From NCBI RefSeq assembly GCF_030385785.1, contig NZ_JAUEDK010000015.1:22627-86626 (forward strand): a stretch of DNA of 64,000 nucleotides. Direction: 5' to 3'. This document shows positions 52,352 to 62,007 of this stretch, piece after piece. How positions within the stretch are numbered: position 1 is the first letter of the stretch; each line of letters begins with the position of its first letter. The DNA is from Crenobacter oryzisoli. GTDB taxonomy: Bacteria > Pseudomonadota > Gammaproteobacteria > Burkholderiales > Chromobacteriaceae. The notes beneath the pieces were generated by a model. The model worked only from the letters and a program-made list of their open reading frames with translations, was not told the DNA's origin and searched no databases. Both the position numbers and the translations under genes were made by a program.

Positions 52352-53362
52352 ATGGCGCCGATTTCCTCCACCACGGTTTCAATCGTACTCGTCCATCAGC
52401 TTTTCCGTCGGCTCGACATCGCCACGGAACGAAAAGATGCCCTGATCCAGAAAGTCGGCATCCCCCCCGCTTTATTGGCAGAAAATGCCGCACGGGTGAC
52501 CACAGAGCAGTTTTCCGACCTGTATCGCCTGCTTGCTAGAGAAACCGACGACGAATTGCTTGGCATGTTTTCGCGCCCCGCGCGTGGCGGTACGCTCAAA
52601 TACCTGTGCCTGAGCATGCTGCAGTCGAAAAACCTCCGGACGGCGCTTTACAGCTTCGGCCGTTTTTTCCGCCTGATCCTCGACGATTTCACCTTTGTCG
52701 TATCGCGCCAGGACAACCTGGTCTACATCGCGCTCGAGCCGACTTCGCCCGATCATCCGATCTCACCGTTCGCACAGGGCATGATGCTAAAGCTCGTCCA
52801 CGGCGTCATTTCCTGGCTGGCCGCCCGGAAAATCCCGCTGGCCCGAGTCGATTTCACATACCATCGCCCAGCCAGCGTGTCCGAATACGTTTATCTTTAT
52901 CCTGGCCCGGCTTATTTCGAACAGCCTCGCGCGGCCCTGTATTTCGAATCCGACCAGCTTGAAGCGCCCATCCGGCAGGACAAGGGGTCATTGCGTGCTT
53001 TTCTGGATCGCGCCCCGGCTGACTGGTTATTCGTTTCTTTCGCCGAACGGATAATCAGCCACCGCGTCCGCGAATATCTGGCCACCCGATTGCTGCAACC
53101 CTGCAGCATCGATGACGTCGCGCACGGCCTACATATTTCGGTCCGCACCCTCTCGCGCCGTTTACGGGAGGAAGACACCACATTCCAGGCGGTCAAGGAC
53201 GAATTGCGCCGCGATATCGCCGTCCAGATGCTGATCAAAACCGATCTACCCATTTCGGTGATCGGCACAGAAGTCGGTTTTCACGACTCGACTACTTTTC
53301 ACCGGGCATTCAAAACCTGGACAGGCGGCACGCCCAAATCCTATCGTGGCCATCACGAATGA
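52352..53362 (+). CDS. AraC family regulator, probably of the fatty-acid genes
   Basis: A 336-residue regulator with an N-terminal arabinose-binding-type domain (the OruR/ArgR-like group) and a C-terminal AraC helix-turn-helix pair (IDDVAHGLHISVRTLSRRLR, ISVIGTEVGFHDSTTFHRAF, then GGTPKSYR). It lies between the ligase operon (divergent) and the thiolase gene (convergent). It is therefore the best candidate to control beta-oxidation here, perhaps sensing acyl-CoA or fatty acid; this is inferred from position. ATG 52352 follows GAAGAG. The base composition is a little more AT-rich than its neighbours. Confidence 0.88.
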   Translation: MAPISSTTVSIVLVHQLFRRLDIATERKDALIQKVGIPPALLAENAARVTTEQFSDLYRLLARETDDELLGMFSRPARGGTLKYLCLSMLQSKNLRTALYSFGRFFRLILDDFTFVVSRQDNLVYIALEPTSPDHPISPFAQGMMLKLVHGVISWLAARKIPLARVDFTYHRPASVSEYVYLYPGPAYFEQPRAALYFESDQLEAPIRQDKGSLRAFLDRAPADWLFVSFAERIISHRVREYLATRLLQPCSIDDVAHGLHISVRTLSRRLREEDTTFQAVKDELRRDIAVQMLIKTDLPISVIGTEVGFHDSTTFHRAFKTWTGGTPKSYRGHHE

Positions 53363-53401
53363 TTTTTCCGTCGCAGGTTTATCTGGCCACCCCATGAAAA
53401 A

Positions 53402-53434
53402 GGGATCACACCGCAACAGGAACGGCGTGATCCC
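53402..53434. terminator. Hairpin terminator between araC-type gene and thiolase gene
   Basis: GGGATCACACCG (53402-53413) pairs with CGGCGTGATCCC (53423-53434) with one mismatch; A residues precede and CTTT follows. It serves convergent genes ending at 53362 and 53455. Confidence 0.8.
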
Positions 53435-53454
53435 CTTTCAATGAAGATGCGCTA

Positions 53455-54639
53455 TTACGCTCGTTCGAAGATGGCAGCAATACCCTGACCGCCACCGATG
53501 CACATCGTGGTCAACGCGTAGCGGCCGGCGATTCGGTTCAATTCGTAGATCGCCTTGGTCGCAATGATCGCGCCGGTCGCACCGACCGGGTGGCCGAGCG
53601 AAATGCCGGAGCCGTTGGGGTTGACCTTGGCCGGGTCGAATTCCAATTCTTTGGCCACCGCACAGGCCTGGGCAGCAAAGGCTTCGTTGGATTCGATCAC
53701 GTCCAGATCACCCACCGTCAGGCCGGCCCGCTTGAGTGCGATGCGACTGGCCGGTACCGGGCCAATGCCCATGTACTCAGGTTCAACGCCGGCGTGGCCC
53801 CACGACACCAGGCGGGCCAACGGCTTCAGGCCATGTGCTTCGACATAGTCGCCGCTCGCCAGTACCAGAGCGCCGGCGCCGTCGTTCAGACCGGAGGCGT
53901 TGCCCGGGGTCACCGAACCGTCCTTCTGGAACACCGGCTTCATCTTGGCCAACTGCTCGAGTGTCGCGTCGGTGCGGACATGCTCGTCGGTGTCAAACAG
54001 CACCACGCCCTTGCGGGTGGCGATCTCGACCGGCACGATCTGTTCCTTGAAACGCCCCTCGGCGATAGCGCGCGCCGCGCGCTGGTGGCTTTCCAGCGCC
54101 AGCGCGTCCTGCATTTCGCGGGTGATACCGTAGCGGGCCGCGACGTTCTCGGCGGTCACGCCCATGTGAATCTTCTGCCACGGGTCGTGCAGAATGCCGA
54201 GCATATAGTCGATCATCTGCGCGTCGCCCATGCGGTTACCCCAGCGCGCACCGGTGGCGAGATAGGGACCACGGCTCATCGACTCGGCACCGCCGCCGAC
54301 CGCCACTTCAGCGTCTCCGACGAGGATGGACTGGGCGGCCAGCAACACGGCCTGCAGGCCGGATCCACAGAGACGGTTAACGTTGAACGCCGGGGTTTCC
54401 TTCGGGATGCCGGCGTCGATCGCCACCACGCGCGACAGATAGGCATCGCGAGTATCAGTCGGGATGATGTTGCCCATCACCACATGGCCGACGGCCGCGG
54501 GGTCAACCGCTGCACGCTCCAGCGCCGCACGCAAGGCAGTGGTGCCCAGCTGGGTCGGGGCTACATCCTTGAGCGAACCGCCGAACGTGCCGATGGCGGT
54601 ACGCGCGGCACCGACAACGAAAATTTCCTTTTGCTTCAT
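53455..54639 (-). CDS. Acetyl-CoA C-acyltransferase (thiolase)
   Basis: A 394-residue thiolase. Catalytic residues are visible: C91 in NRLCGSGLQAV, H350 in SLGHPVGATG and C380 in MCIGGGQGIA. Length and motifs fit the acetyl-CoA acetyltransferase/beta-ketothiolase (BktB-like) class. It could close the beta-oxidation cycle or act in polyhydroxyalkanoate synthesis. No phaB or phaC is adjacent and the fatty-acid genes are, so degradation is favoured. AAGGAG precedes the ATG at 54639. Confidence 0.95.
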   Translation of the reverse strand: MKQKEIFVVGAARTAIGTFGGSLKDVAPTQLGTTALRAALERAAVDPAAVGHVVMGNIIPTDTRDAYLSRVVAIDAGIPKETPAFNVNRLCGSGLQAVLLAAQSILVGDAEVAVGGGAESMSRGPYLATGARWGNRMGDAQMIDYMLGILHDPWQKIHMGVTAENVAARYGITREMQDALALESHQRAARAIAEGRFKEQIVPVEIATRKGVVLFDTDEHVRTDATLEQLAKMKPVFQKDGSVTPGNASGLNDGAGALVLASGDYVEAHGLKPLARLVSWGHAGVEPEYMGIGPVPASRIALKRAGLTVGDLDVIESNEAFAAQACAVAKELEFDPAKVNPNGSGISLGHPVGATGAIIATKAIYELNRIAGRYALTTMCIGGGQGIAAIFERA

Positions 54640-55512
54640 GGGAACTCCTTCTCGCCCAGCAGGTTCGCTGCTGCGGTATGGCGCTTTGGGTTGTTTGACT
54701 GGGTAAATACTAGTGCGGGCGCGTGGAACCACACCCCCCATGTCGTAGGGGGGAAAGAGGGGGACGCTCCCCTCCCCGTTCGAACCTACATGTTCGAGAC
54801 CAGACTCATCATCCGGGCCATCGCTACGTGTCGCGTGGAATGGATTCTAGGAAACTGCCCGAAGGTGGTGCTTGCAAGTGACGCCGATTTGCTTGCATAG
54901 CCGGCCAACTTATTACGCAAATGGAATAGGCCGCGCAACAGGGGATACGTCGACTGCCGGAATCGCACGACTGGCAAACGTCCCAGTGTCGACTCTCAGG
55001 CCCCAGGGCTGCACTCGGGCAGTGCCTCCAGTGTCGACGTGCAAGCCGCACGCCGCGAAGCAGCAGCTCGCCTTGCCGCCCCCGATCAGTCAGACGAGTG
55101 TAGGCCCACAAACCGAACATGCAGCACGAGACCCTCCACCCGTATCGACACAGCCAGGAGCTGACGCGCTACGCCTTCCGCTATCCTCTGGCGCAGGACC
55201 GGCAAGGCATGGGGCAATTCGCCCGACGGCAGTGCATGATGGTGGACTTTCTGGTTCACTGGATTGCCGCCAGGCAACGCAGCTCAATGCAAAACAGGCC
55301 CCGCGACCTGGAGCCTGTTTATGTCTATGTTTCTGGTTCCGACCCCAACAATACTCTGGAAGAGGCGCAAAGGATGGGCATTACGTTTAATGCTTCCGCG
55401 TCCTCACATCCGAGCGGTGGCGAACCTGCTCCACTGGCACGTCTTGCCAACGATCAGACCCGCTGGCATGAGGCAGGACAGCGCCCGCCCGAGCCCCTCC
55501 AACGGATCAAAA
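54640..55512. other. Intergenic region, no recognised gene
   Basis: About 870 bases upstream of the thiolase gene. A hairpin CCCCCC (54734-54739) / GGGGGG (54748-54753) lies in what should be the thiolase leader. A plus-strand frame of 140 codons (55119-55541) has no ribosome binding site and an unlikely composition, and overlaps the chemoreceptor gene's end; I do not accept it. The segment may contain decayed sequence, but I could not name a source. Confidence 0.4.
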
Positions 55513-57162
55513 TCAACCACGCAATCGTGAGGGCAACCTGAACTGACTGACGATGCAACTGATATCCTTTGCCACTTCATTCAATCGGGTGGCGGACGAC
55601 GCGGTGGAGATCGCCGCGGCGCTATTCTCGTCGATCATTTGCGCCACTTGTTCGATATTGGCGGCAATCTGCAAGCTGGTCGTATTTTGCTCGATGACAG
55701 CTGTCGAAATCGAGGCAACCGACTCGTGCACGACATTGGCACCCTGCAATATACCTTCGATAGCAGACCCCGCCTGCTCGGCCAACTCATAGCCCCGCAT
55801 CACACGATTGACGGCGGCTTGCATGCTTTCCACTGACACGTTCGCCCCATGTTGAATCTGTTCAATCATGCCAGCAATCTCTTTCGTTGCAGTGGTAGTT
55901 CTATCTGCCAGCTTGCGCACTTCATCGGCAACTACCGCGAAGCCACGCCCAGTCTCCCCTGCTCTTGCCGCCTCGATTGCCGCATTCAGCGCCAATAAAT
56001 TAGTCTGATCAGCGACATCGCGAATCACGTCCACGACAGTGGAGATAGCATTGGCGTGACCATTCAACTCACTGATCGCAGTTTCCGTGCCCTTCACCGT
56101 TTCGGCAATGGTCTGCATCTCGCTGACCGTGGCCCGTATCACCTCCCCGCCCTCCTTGGAGAGTTGGGCCGATTTTTTTGCAGACACCGCCGAGTCGCCA
56201 GCTGCATCCTTGGAGATACTGATACTGGCACTGAGCTCTTCAATGGCGGCAGCAACCGATGCGGTCGCCTCACTTTGAAGACCAGAACTGTTTGCCACCT
56301 GATCCGACGCCGCTGCTAATGCGCCGGCAGCGTCGGCCAATTTCCCGGCATCGCCCTGCATGCTGAACAAAGTGTGGCGAAGAGCGTCTTGCATTCTCTT
56401 CAGCGCAGACAGCATTTGGCCGGTTTCATTGTGATCATTCGCGCCATCGATATCCTGGGTCAGATCGCGATCGGCGATACGATCTGCCACTGCAACGGCT
56501 TGATTGATGGGGGCAAGAATACTACGAACCAGCATGATCGCCAGCACCACGGCCAACAGCAAGGACACTCCCACCCCCACCATCACGCCGACTCGTGCAC
56601 GGGCGCCCCTGGCAGTGACAGTGTCACGGCTCTTGTGAGCTTGGTCTTTATTGAACGCCACCAGCTCATCAAGGGTGGTGCCTACTTTGCTTGCTGCTTC
56701 CTCACCTTTGCCCAGCAACAAAGCTTGAGCTGCCGCCACGTTTGACTCTTTAAGTAGCGATATAGCCTGGGCTGATGTACCAAGCCACAGATCGATATTC
56801 TGCTTCAAGACCGGATAATCGCGATTTTCGAGCGGAGTGTCGACATACTGCGCATATTCAGCAATATTATTCTTGAGACGCTTCAATGCATCATTTCTTA
56901 AGGCCAAGGCGTGCTCGCGCGATTGCGCATCGTTTGCAATCGTGGCATGCAGGGTATGCTGTTGAACCTCAAAAATATTGGCCCGAATTCGCTGGATTCG
57001 GAGTGCAGATGGCATCGTGTTATCAACCACATCCAGCGAAACATCGCTCAATGCCCCAATAGCTCTTAACGATCCAAAACCAAGCAGGACCATCAGCGAC
57101 AGCATGATGCCAAAGCCGATGGTAAGACGGACGGATATCCTGAGCGCGCTGAACCACTGCAT
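55513..57162 (-). CDS. Transmembrane methyl-accepting chemotaxis protein
   Basis: A 549-residue chemoreceptor. Membrane segment 1 is at about 13-32, the periplasmic four-helix-bundle sensor (4HB_MCP type, with [20 protein letters not shown]) runs to about 190, and segment 2 is at about 192-213. A HAMP domain follows ([20 protein letters not shown]), then the signalling domain with [21 protein letters not shown] and [16 protein letters not shown] 57162 is chosen because AAGGGG lies six bases upstream; ATG 57180 has none. No CheR-binding tail. The ligand is unknown. Confidence 0.94.
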   Translation of the reverse strand: MQWFSALRISVRLTIGFGIMLSLMVLLGFGSLRAIGALSDVSLDVVDNTMPSALRIQRIRANIFEVQQHTLHATIANDAQSREHALALRNDALKRLKNNIAEYAQYVDTPLENRDYPVLKQNIDLWLGTSAQAISLLKESNVAAAQALLLGKGEEAASKVGTTLDELVAFNKDQAHKSRDTVTARGARARVGVMVGVGVSLLLAVVLAIMLVRSILAPINQAVAVADRIADRDLTQDIDGANDHNETGQMLSALKRMQDALRHTLFSMQGDAGKLADAAGALAAASDQVANSSGLQSEATASVAAAIEELSASISISKDAAGDSAVSAKKSAQLSKEGGEVIRATVSEMQTIAETVKGTETAISELNGHANAISTVVDVIRDVADQTNLLALNAAIEAARAGETGRGFAVVADEVRKLADRTTTATKEIAGMIEQIQHGANVSVESMQAAVNRVMRGYELAEQAGSAIEGILQGANVVHESVASISTAVIEQNTTSLQIAANIEQVAQMIDENSAAAISTASSATRLNEVAKDISCIVSQFRLPSRLRG

Positions 57163-57374
57163 GGAAGCCCCTTGAGACATAAAAGTGGTCGCCGGCCACA
57201 ATCCCATGAGCATGGCTAGTGACGTTATCGAACCGATTTGTTTTTGAATTATGCTTAATCCATTAATACCATTGATAACACTAGCTAACCCCACTCAATT
57301 GGAGGGGTAACGGCCGGGAGAGCAGTAAGCCCCAGACAATTAACGGCCAGTGACGTTGTTTTTCTCAAAAGGAT

Positions 57375-57790
57375 CTAGACGACCAGCACATGATGATTGA
57401 GCACGCGTTTAACAAATAATTCAGGTGATGGAGTTTTCTGCTTACTGAGCAGTCGGTCAGTGAACTCGCCGCCACTAGCGGGCAGCAGGGTGTAATCCTT
57501 GACGGTGCCGCTGTCACAATGCCTTGAGAAAGCACTGGGCGCAGTGCCGCTATTTGGGCAAGCATCTAGCGTGAGCCGCGATCGATGGGCACAAACAGGT
57601 ATTGGTGGTGGCCTTCGTCCAGCCTCTGCAGCAGGTACCTCACATCGAGGCACACAAAACCGGGCGCGTAGCCCTTTGAAAATCTTAGGCGGTACGGAGC
57701 CCCGACCTCCAGATCAAGCAGATGGACCGCGCCATGACAGCGCAAGCAGCGATCCAATGATCCAAGACCCGGCATCCAAAATGGCTACTT
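57375..57790 (-). pseudogene. IS481-family transposase relic (frameshifted fragment)
   Basis: On the minus strand, 57775-57566 encodes a stretch with YAPGFVCLDVRYL and QYLFVPIDRGSR, closely resembling the start of the IS481 DDE domain (PGFxHxDVKYLP, YLFVAIDRATR; the first catalytic Asp is in LDVRYL). After a stop and a frame change near 57566-57650, the second frame shows VKDYTLL and GGEFTDRLLSKQKTPS, matching the later ILTDNGxEFTDR catalytic segment. The second catalytic D is lost (ASGGEF in place of TDNGxEF). Both ends are missing, so it is dead. Confidence 0.8.
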
Positions 57791-57799
57791 ACACGTAAC

Positions 57800-58066
57800 C
57801 GGGTGCAGCCAGGCCGCTGTCGCAGTCAAAATCATGACGGTCAAGGTTCTACATTTTTTCGATCGAAGGTGAATGTCGAACTGCTGGCATTGCGATCAGT
57901 ACCATAGGGTACCCCCCCCAATAGTTAGGCGAATCGAAAATTCACTTATGAGGGGGCGTCACACCGCGCGGGTGTCCAACCCTGCATTACCGGGGACTCT
58001 ATGGCTCAGAGTCCCCAGCAGGATGATTCCCTACGAATGCCGAGTTAACCTCGGCGGTACAACGCC
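57800..58066. other. Intergenic region after the prp operon with a hairpin
   Basis: GGGGACTCT (57992-58000) and AGAGTCCCC (58008-58016) form a perfect 9-bp stem about 50 bases past the prpF stop, and GCCGAG/CTCGGC (58039-58055) forms a second. Either could end prp transcription on the minus strand, though neither has a T run. No gene is visible. Confidence 0.45.
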
Positions 58067-59254
58067 TCAAATCACTTCGCCCGGCACGCGCACCCATCCC
58101 TCCATCAGCACGCGCGCGCTGCGGCTCATCACCGCGCGGGTCACCGTCCACTGGCCATCGACCTGCTGCGCCTCCGCGCCGACGCGCAAGGTGCCGGACG
58201 GGTGGCCGAAACGCACCGCCTGGCGTTCGCCGCCGCCGGCCGCGAGGTTGACCAGCGTGCCGGGAACGGCGGCGGCGGTGCCGATCGCGACTGCGGCGGT
58301 GCCCATCATCGCGTGGTGCAGCTTGCCCATCGACAGCGCGCGCACCAAGAGGTCGATCTCCTCCGCCTTGATCTGCTTGCCGCTGGAGGCGGTGTAGTCG
58401 GCCGGCGGCGCCACGAAGGCGATCTTCGGCGTGTGCTGGCGGGTGGCGGCCTCTTCCGGGGTTTTGATCAGCCCCATGCGCAGCGCGCCTGCGACGCGGA
58501 TGGCCTCGAACTTCGCCAGCGCGGCCGGATCGGTATTGATCGCCTCGCGCAGCTCGGTGCCGGTGTAGCCGATGTCGGCCGCGTTGACGAACACGGTCGG
58601 GATGCCGGCGGCGATCATCGTCGCCTTCAGCGTGCCGACACCCGGCACCTCCAGGTCGTCGATCAGCTTGCCGGTGGGGAACATGGCGCCGCCGTCTTCG
58701 CCGTCATCGGACGGGTCGAGGAATTCCAGCACGATCTCCGCCGCCGGGAAGGTCACGCCGTCCAGCTCGAAATCGCCGGTTTCCTGAACCTGGCCGTTGG
58801 CCACCGGTACGTGGGCGATGATGGTCTTGCCGATATTGGCCTGCCAGATGCGCACCACGCACACGCCGTTGTCCGGAATGCGCGCCGGGTCGACCAGGCC
58901 GGCGTGAATGGCGAAGGCGCCGGCGGCGGTCGACAGGTTGCCGCAGTTGCCGCTCCAGTCGACGAAGGCCTTGTCGATCGACACCTGGCCGTACAGGTAG
59001 TCGACGTCGTGGTCGGGCCGCGCGCTCCTGGAAAGGATCACGCACTTGCTGGTGCTGGAGGTGGCGCCGCCCATGCCGTCGATGTGGGCGGAGTACGGAT
59101 CGGGGCTGCCGATCACGCGCATGAACAGCGCATCGCGCGCCGCGCCGGGCACCTGGCAGCGCTCCGGCAGGTCCTGCAGGCGAAAGAACACGCCCTTGCT
59201 GGTGCCGCCGCGGATATAGGTGGCGGGAATCTTGATCTGGGGTTGGTGAGCCAT
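58067..59254 (-). CDS. prpF: 2-methylaconitate cis-trans isomerase
   Basis: A 395-residue diaminopimelate-epimerase-fold enzyme that isomerises the AcnD product so that aconitase can complete the methylcitrate cycle. The catalytic lysine K70 in TSSTSKCVIL and C104 in WSGNCGNLS correspond to K73 and C107 of the Shewanella protein. N-terminal IPATYIRGGTSKGVFF is a PrpF hallmark. It is the last gene of the prp operon. Ribosome binding is weak, but a hairpin 20 bases upstream marks the acnD-prpF junction. Confidence 0.95.
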   Translation of the reverse strand: MAHQPQIKIPATYIRGGTSKGVFFRLQDLPERCQVPGAARDALFMRVIGSPDPYSAHIDGMGGATSSTSKCVILSRSARPDHDVDYLYGQVSIDKAFVDWSGNCGNLSTAAGAFAIHAGLVDPARIPDNGVCVVRIWQANIGKTIIAHVPVANGQVQETGDFELDGVTFPAAEIVLEFLDPSDDGEDGGAMFPTGKLIDDLEVPGVGTLKATMIAAGIPTVFVNAADIGYTGTELREAINTDPAALAKFEAIRVAGALRMGLIKTPEEAATRQHTPKIAFVAPPADYTASSGKQIKAEEIDLLVRALSMGKLHHAMMGTAAVAIGTAAAVPGTLVNLAAGGGERQAVRFGHPSGTLRVGAEAQQVDGQWTVTRAVMSRSARVLMEGWVRVPGEVI

Positions 59255-59274
59255 GCTATTGCTTTCATGCCAAA

Positions 59275-59304
59275 GCCGGTCGGGACGTTTCCGTGCCGAC
59301 CGGC
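59275..59304 (-). other. Intercistronic hairpin between acnD and prpF
   Basis: A perfect 9-bp stem GCCGGTCGG (59275-59283) / CCGACCGGC (59296-59304) in the 70-base acnD-prpF gap. There is no T run, so processing or differential stability is more likely than termination. Confidence 0.55.
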
Positions 59305-59324
59305 GTGTCGTGAGATCAGTCGGG

Positions 59325-61934
59325 TCAGGCCACCTGGCTCGACTCGAGGAAGTCCTGCGCGAAGCGCTGCAGCACGCCGCCGGCTTCGTAGATCGACACC
59401 TCTTCGTCCGAATCCAGACGGCAGGTCACCGGCACTTCCAGGCTGACGCCGTTCTTGCGCGTAATCACCAGCGTCAGCGTGGCGCGCGGGGTACGTTGGC
59501 CGAGCACGTCGTAGGTCTCGGTGCCGTCCAGCGCCAGCGTTTTGCGGTTCTCACCCGGCTTGAACTCCAGCGGCAGCACGCCCATGCCGATCAGGTTGGT
59601 GCGGTGGATGCGCTCGAAGCCCTCGGCGACGATCGCTTCCACGCCGGCGAGGCGCACGCCCTTGGCGGCCCAGTCGCGCGAGGAACCCTGGCCGTAGTCG
59701 GCGCCGGCGACGATGATCAGCGGCTGCTTGCGCGCCATATAGGTCTCGATCGCTTCCCACATGCGCATCACCTTGCCCTCCGGCTCGACACGCGCCAGCG
59801 AACCCTGCTTCACCGTGCCATCCTCGTTCAACACCATTTCGTTGAACAGTTTCGGGTTGGCGAAGGTGGCGCGCTGCGCGGTCAGGTGGTCGCCGCGGTG
59901 GGTGGCGTAGGAGTTGAAGTCCTCCTCCGGCAGGCCCATTTTGGCCAGGTACTCGCCGGCCGCCGAATTCAGCAGGATGGCGTTGGACGGCGACAGGTGG
60001 TCGGTGGTGATGTTGTCCGGCAGCAGCGCCAGCGGGCGCATGCCCTTCAGCGTGCGCTCGCCGGCAAGCGCGCCTTCCCAGTACGGCGGGCGGCGGATGT
60101 AGGTGCTCATCGGGCGCCAGTCGTACAGCGGACTGACCTTTTCGCCGCTGTCGGCTCGGACGGCGAACATCGGCTCGTACACCTGGCGGAACTGCTCGGG
60201 CTTGACCGCCTGCTTGAGCACGGCGTCGATTTCCTCGTCGCTCGGCCAGATGTCCTTCAGGCGGATGTCCTTGCCGTCGACCACACCCAGCACGTCCTGT
60301 TCGATGTCGAAGCGCACCGTGCCGGCGATCGCGTAGGCGACCACCAGCGGCGGCGAGGCCAGGAAGGCCTGCTTGGCGTACGGGTGGATGCGGCCGTCGA
60401 AATTGCGGTTGCCGGACAGCACGGCGGTGGCGTACAGGTCGCGCTCGATGATCTCCTGCTGGATGGCCGGATCGAGCGCGCCGGACATGCCGTTACAGGT
60501 GGTGCAGGCAAAGGCGACGATGCCGAAGCCGAGCGCTTCCAGGTCCTCGAGCAGGCCGGCCTCTTTCAGGTACAGCTCGACCACCTTCGAGCCCGGCGCC
60601 AGCGAACTCTTCACCCATGGTTTGCGGGTCAGCCCCAGCTTATGGGCGTTGCGCGCCAGCAGGCCGGCGGCGATCACGTTGCGCGGGTTGGAGGTGTTGG
60701 TGCAGCTGGTGATGGCGGCGATGATCACCGCGCCATCCGGCAGCAGGCCGTCGGCTTCCTGGGCGCGGGCCTGGTCGAGGTCCACGGCGATGCCGCGTTC
60801 GGCCAGCGCCGAGGTCGGCAGGCGCTTGTGCGGGTTGGACGGGCCGGCCATGTTGCGCACCACGCTCGACAGGTCGAACGTCAGCACGCGTTCGTATTCG
60901 GCGTGCTTGAGGCTGTCGGCCCACAGCCCGGCGGCCTTGGCGTAGGTTTCCACCAGCTTCACCTGCTCGTCGGTGCGGCCGGTCAGCTTCAGGTAGTCGA
61001 TCGTCTGGCCGTCGATGGCGAACATCGCCGCGGTGGCGCCGTATTCCGGGGCCATGTTGGAGATGGTGGCGCGGTCGCCGATGGTCAGGCTGGCGGCGCC
61101 GGCGCCGTAGAACTCCAGGTAGGCGCCCACCACGCGCTCCTTGCGCAGGAACTCGGTCAGCGCCAGCACCACGTCGGTGGCGGTGATGCCGGGCTGGCGC
61201 TGGCCGGTCAGCTCAACGCCGACGATGTCCGGCAGACGCATCCACGAGGCGCGGCCGAGCATCACGTTCTCGGCTTCCAGCCCACCCACGCCGACGGCGA
61301 TCACGCCGAGCGCGTCGACGTGCGGGGTGTGCGAGTCGGTGCCGACGCAGGTGTCCGGGTAGGCCACGCCGTGGTCGGCGTGGATCACCGGCGACATCTT
61401 CTCCAGGTTGATCTGGTGCATGATGCCGTTGCCGGCCGGGATCACGTCGACATTGTCGAAGGCGGTCTTGGTCCACTCGATGAAGTGGAAGCGGTCCTCA
61501 TTGCGACGGTCCTCGATGTCACGGTTTTTCTGGAAGGCGTCGGGGTCGAAGCCGCCGCACTCCACCGCCAGCGAGTGGTCGACGATCAGTTGCACCGGCA
61601 CCACCGGGTTCACCTGGGCCGCATCGCCCCCTTGGGCGGCGATGGCGTCGCGCAGGCCGGCCAAGTCCACCAGTGCGGTCTGGCCGAGGATGTCGTGGCA
61701 CACCACGCGTGCCGGGAACCACGGGAAGTCACGTTCGCGCTTGCGCTCGATCAGCTGTTTCAGCGAGTCGGTCAGGATGGCCGGATCGCAGCGGCGCACC
61801 AGGTTTTCGGCCAGCACGCGCGAGGTATAAGGCAGGGTGTCGTAGGCGCCGGGCTGGATCGCCTCGACCGCCGCGCGGGCGTCGAAGTAGTCCAGTGGGG
61901 TGCCCGGCAGGGCGGTACGGTAGGCAGTGTTCAT
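59325..61934 (-). CDS. acnD: 2-methylcitrate dehydratase, Fe/S-dependent
   Basis: An 869-residue aconitase-family enzyme dehydrating 2-methylcitrate to trans-2-methylaconitate. The 4Fe-4S cysteines are in TSCTNTSNP and ACTTCNGMSG. AVSGNRNFDGRIHP-like (VLSGNRNFDGRI), GVGTDSHTPH-like (VGTDSHTPHVD) and the C-terminal DYGQGSSRDWAAKGVRL are conserved. AcnD needs PrpF, which follows directly, in place of the PrpD route. No strong ribosome binding site is seen before ATG 61934; the prpC-acnD gap holds a hairpin. Confidence 0.96.
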   Translation of the reverse strand: MNTAYRTALPGTPLDYFDARAAVEAIQPGAYDTLPYTSRVLAENLVRRCDPAILTDSLKQLIERKRERDFPWFPARVVCHDILGQTALVDLAGLRDAIAAQGGDAAQVNPVVPVQLIVDHSLAVECGGFDPDAFQKNRDIEDRRNEDRFHFIEWTKTAFDNVDVIPAGNGIMHQINLEKMSPVIHADHGVAYPDTCVGTDSHTPHVDALGVIAVGVGGLEAENVMLGRASWMRLPDIVGVELTGQRQPGITATDVVLALTEFLRKERVVGAYLEFYGAGAASLTIGDRATISNMAPEYGATAAMFAIDGQTIDYLKLTGRTDEQVKLVETYAKAAGLWADSLKHAEYERVLTFDLSSVVRNMAGPSNPHKRLPTSALAERGIAVDLDQARAQEADGLLPDGAVIIAAITSCTNTSNPRNVIAAGLLARNAHKLGLTRKPWVKSSLAPGSKVVELYLKEAGLLEDLEALGFGIVAFACTTCNGMSGALDPAIQQEIIERDLYATAVLSGNRNFDGRIHPYAKQAFLASPPLVVAYAIAGTVRFDIEQDVLGVVDGKDIRLKDIWPSDEEIDAVLKQAVKPEQFRQVYEPMFAVRADSGEKVSPLYDWRPMSTYIRRPPYWEGALAGERTLKGMRPLALLPDNITTDHLSPSNAILLNSAAGEYLAKMGLPEEDFNSYATHRGDHLTAQRATFANPKLFNEMVLNEDGTVKQGSLARVEPEGKVMRMWEAIETYMARKQPLIIVAGADYGQGSSRDWAAKGVRLAGVEAIVAEGFERIHRTNLIGMGVLPLEFKPGENRKTLALDGTETYDVLGQRTPRATLTLVITRKNGVSLEVPVTCRLDSDEEVSIYEAGGVLQRFAQDFLESSQVA

Positions 61935-61975
61935 GGCGTGGAGCCCAAAGAGAGAATCGAGGGGGGCTAAAGGCA

Positions 61976-61999
61976 GAAGAGCGGCCTGCGCCGCTCTTC
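61976..61999 (-). other. Intercistronic hairpin between prpC and acnD
   Basis: A perfect 10-bp stem GAAGAGCGGC (61976-61985) / GCCGCTCTTC (61990-61999) with a CTGC loop lies 9 bases after the prpC stop. On the minus strand it is followed by TGCCTTTAG, a weak U tract, so partial termination is possible. Confidence 0.6.
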
Positions 62000-62007
62000 C
62001 GTCATGA

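Noticed and set aside
55308..55324. GAGCCTGTTTATG, similar to a type A element end
   Set aside because: Match stops after GAGCCTGTTTA, there is no TNA before it, and no element body follows.
55119..55541. 140-codon plus-strand frame in the thiolase-chemoreceptor spacer
   Set aside because: No Shine-Dalgarno, overlaps the 3' end of the chemoreceptor gene on the other strand, and shows no recognisable domain.
59253..61970. 905-codon plus-strand frame opposite acnD
   Set aside because: Antisense shadow of acnD, rich in valine, histidine, glutamine and arginine with no domain; the minus-strand gene has every catalytic motif.
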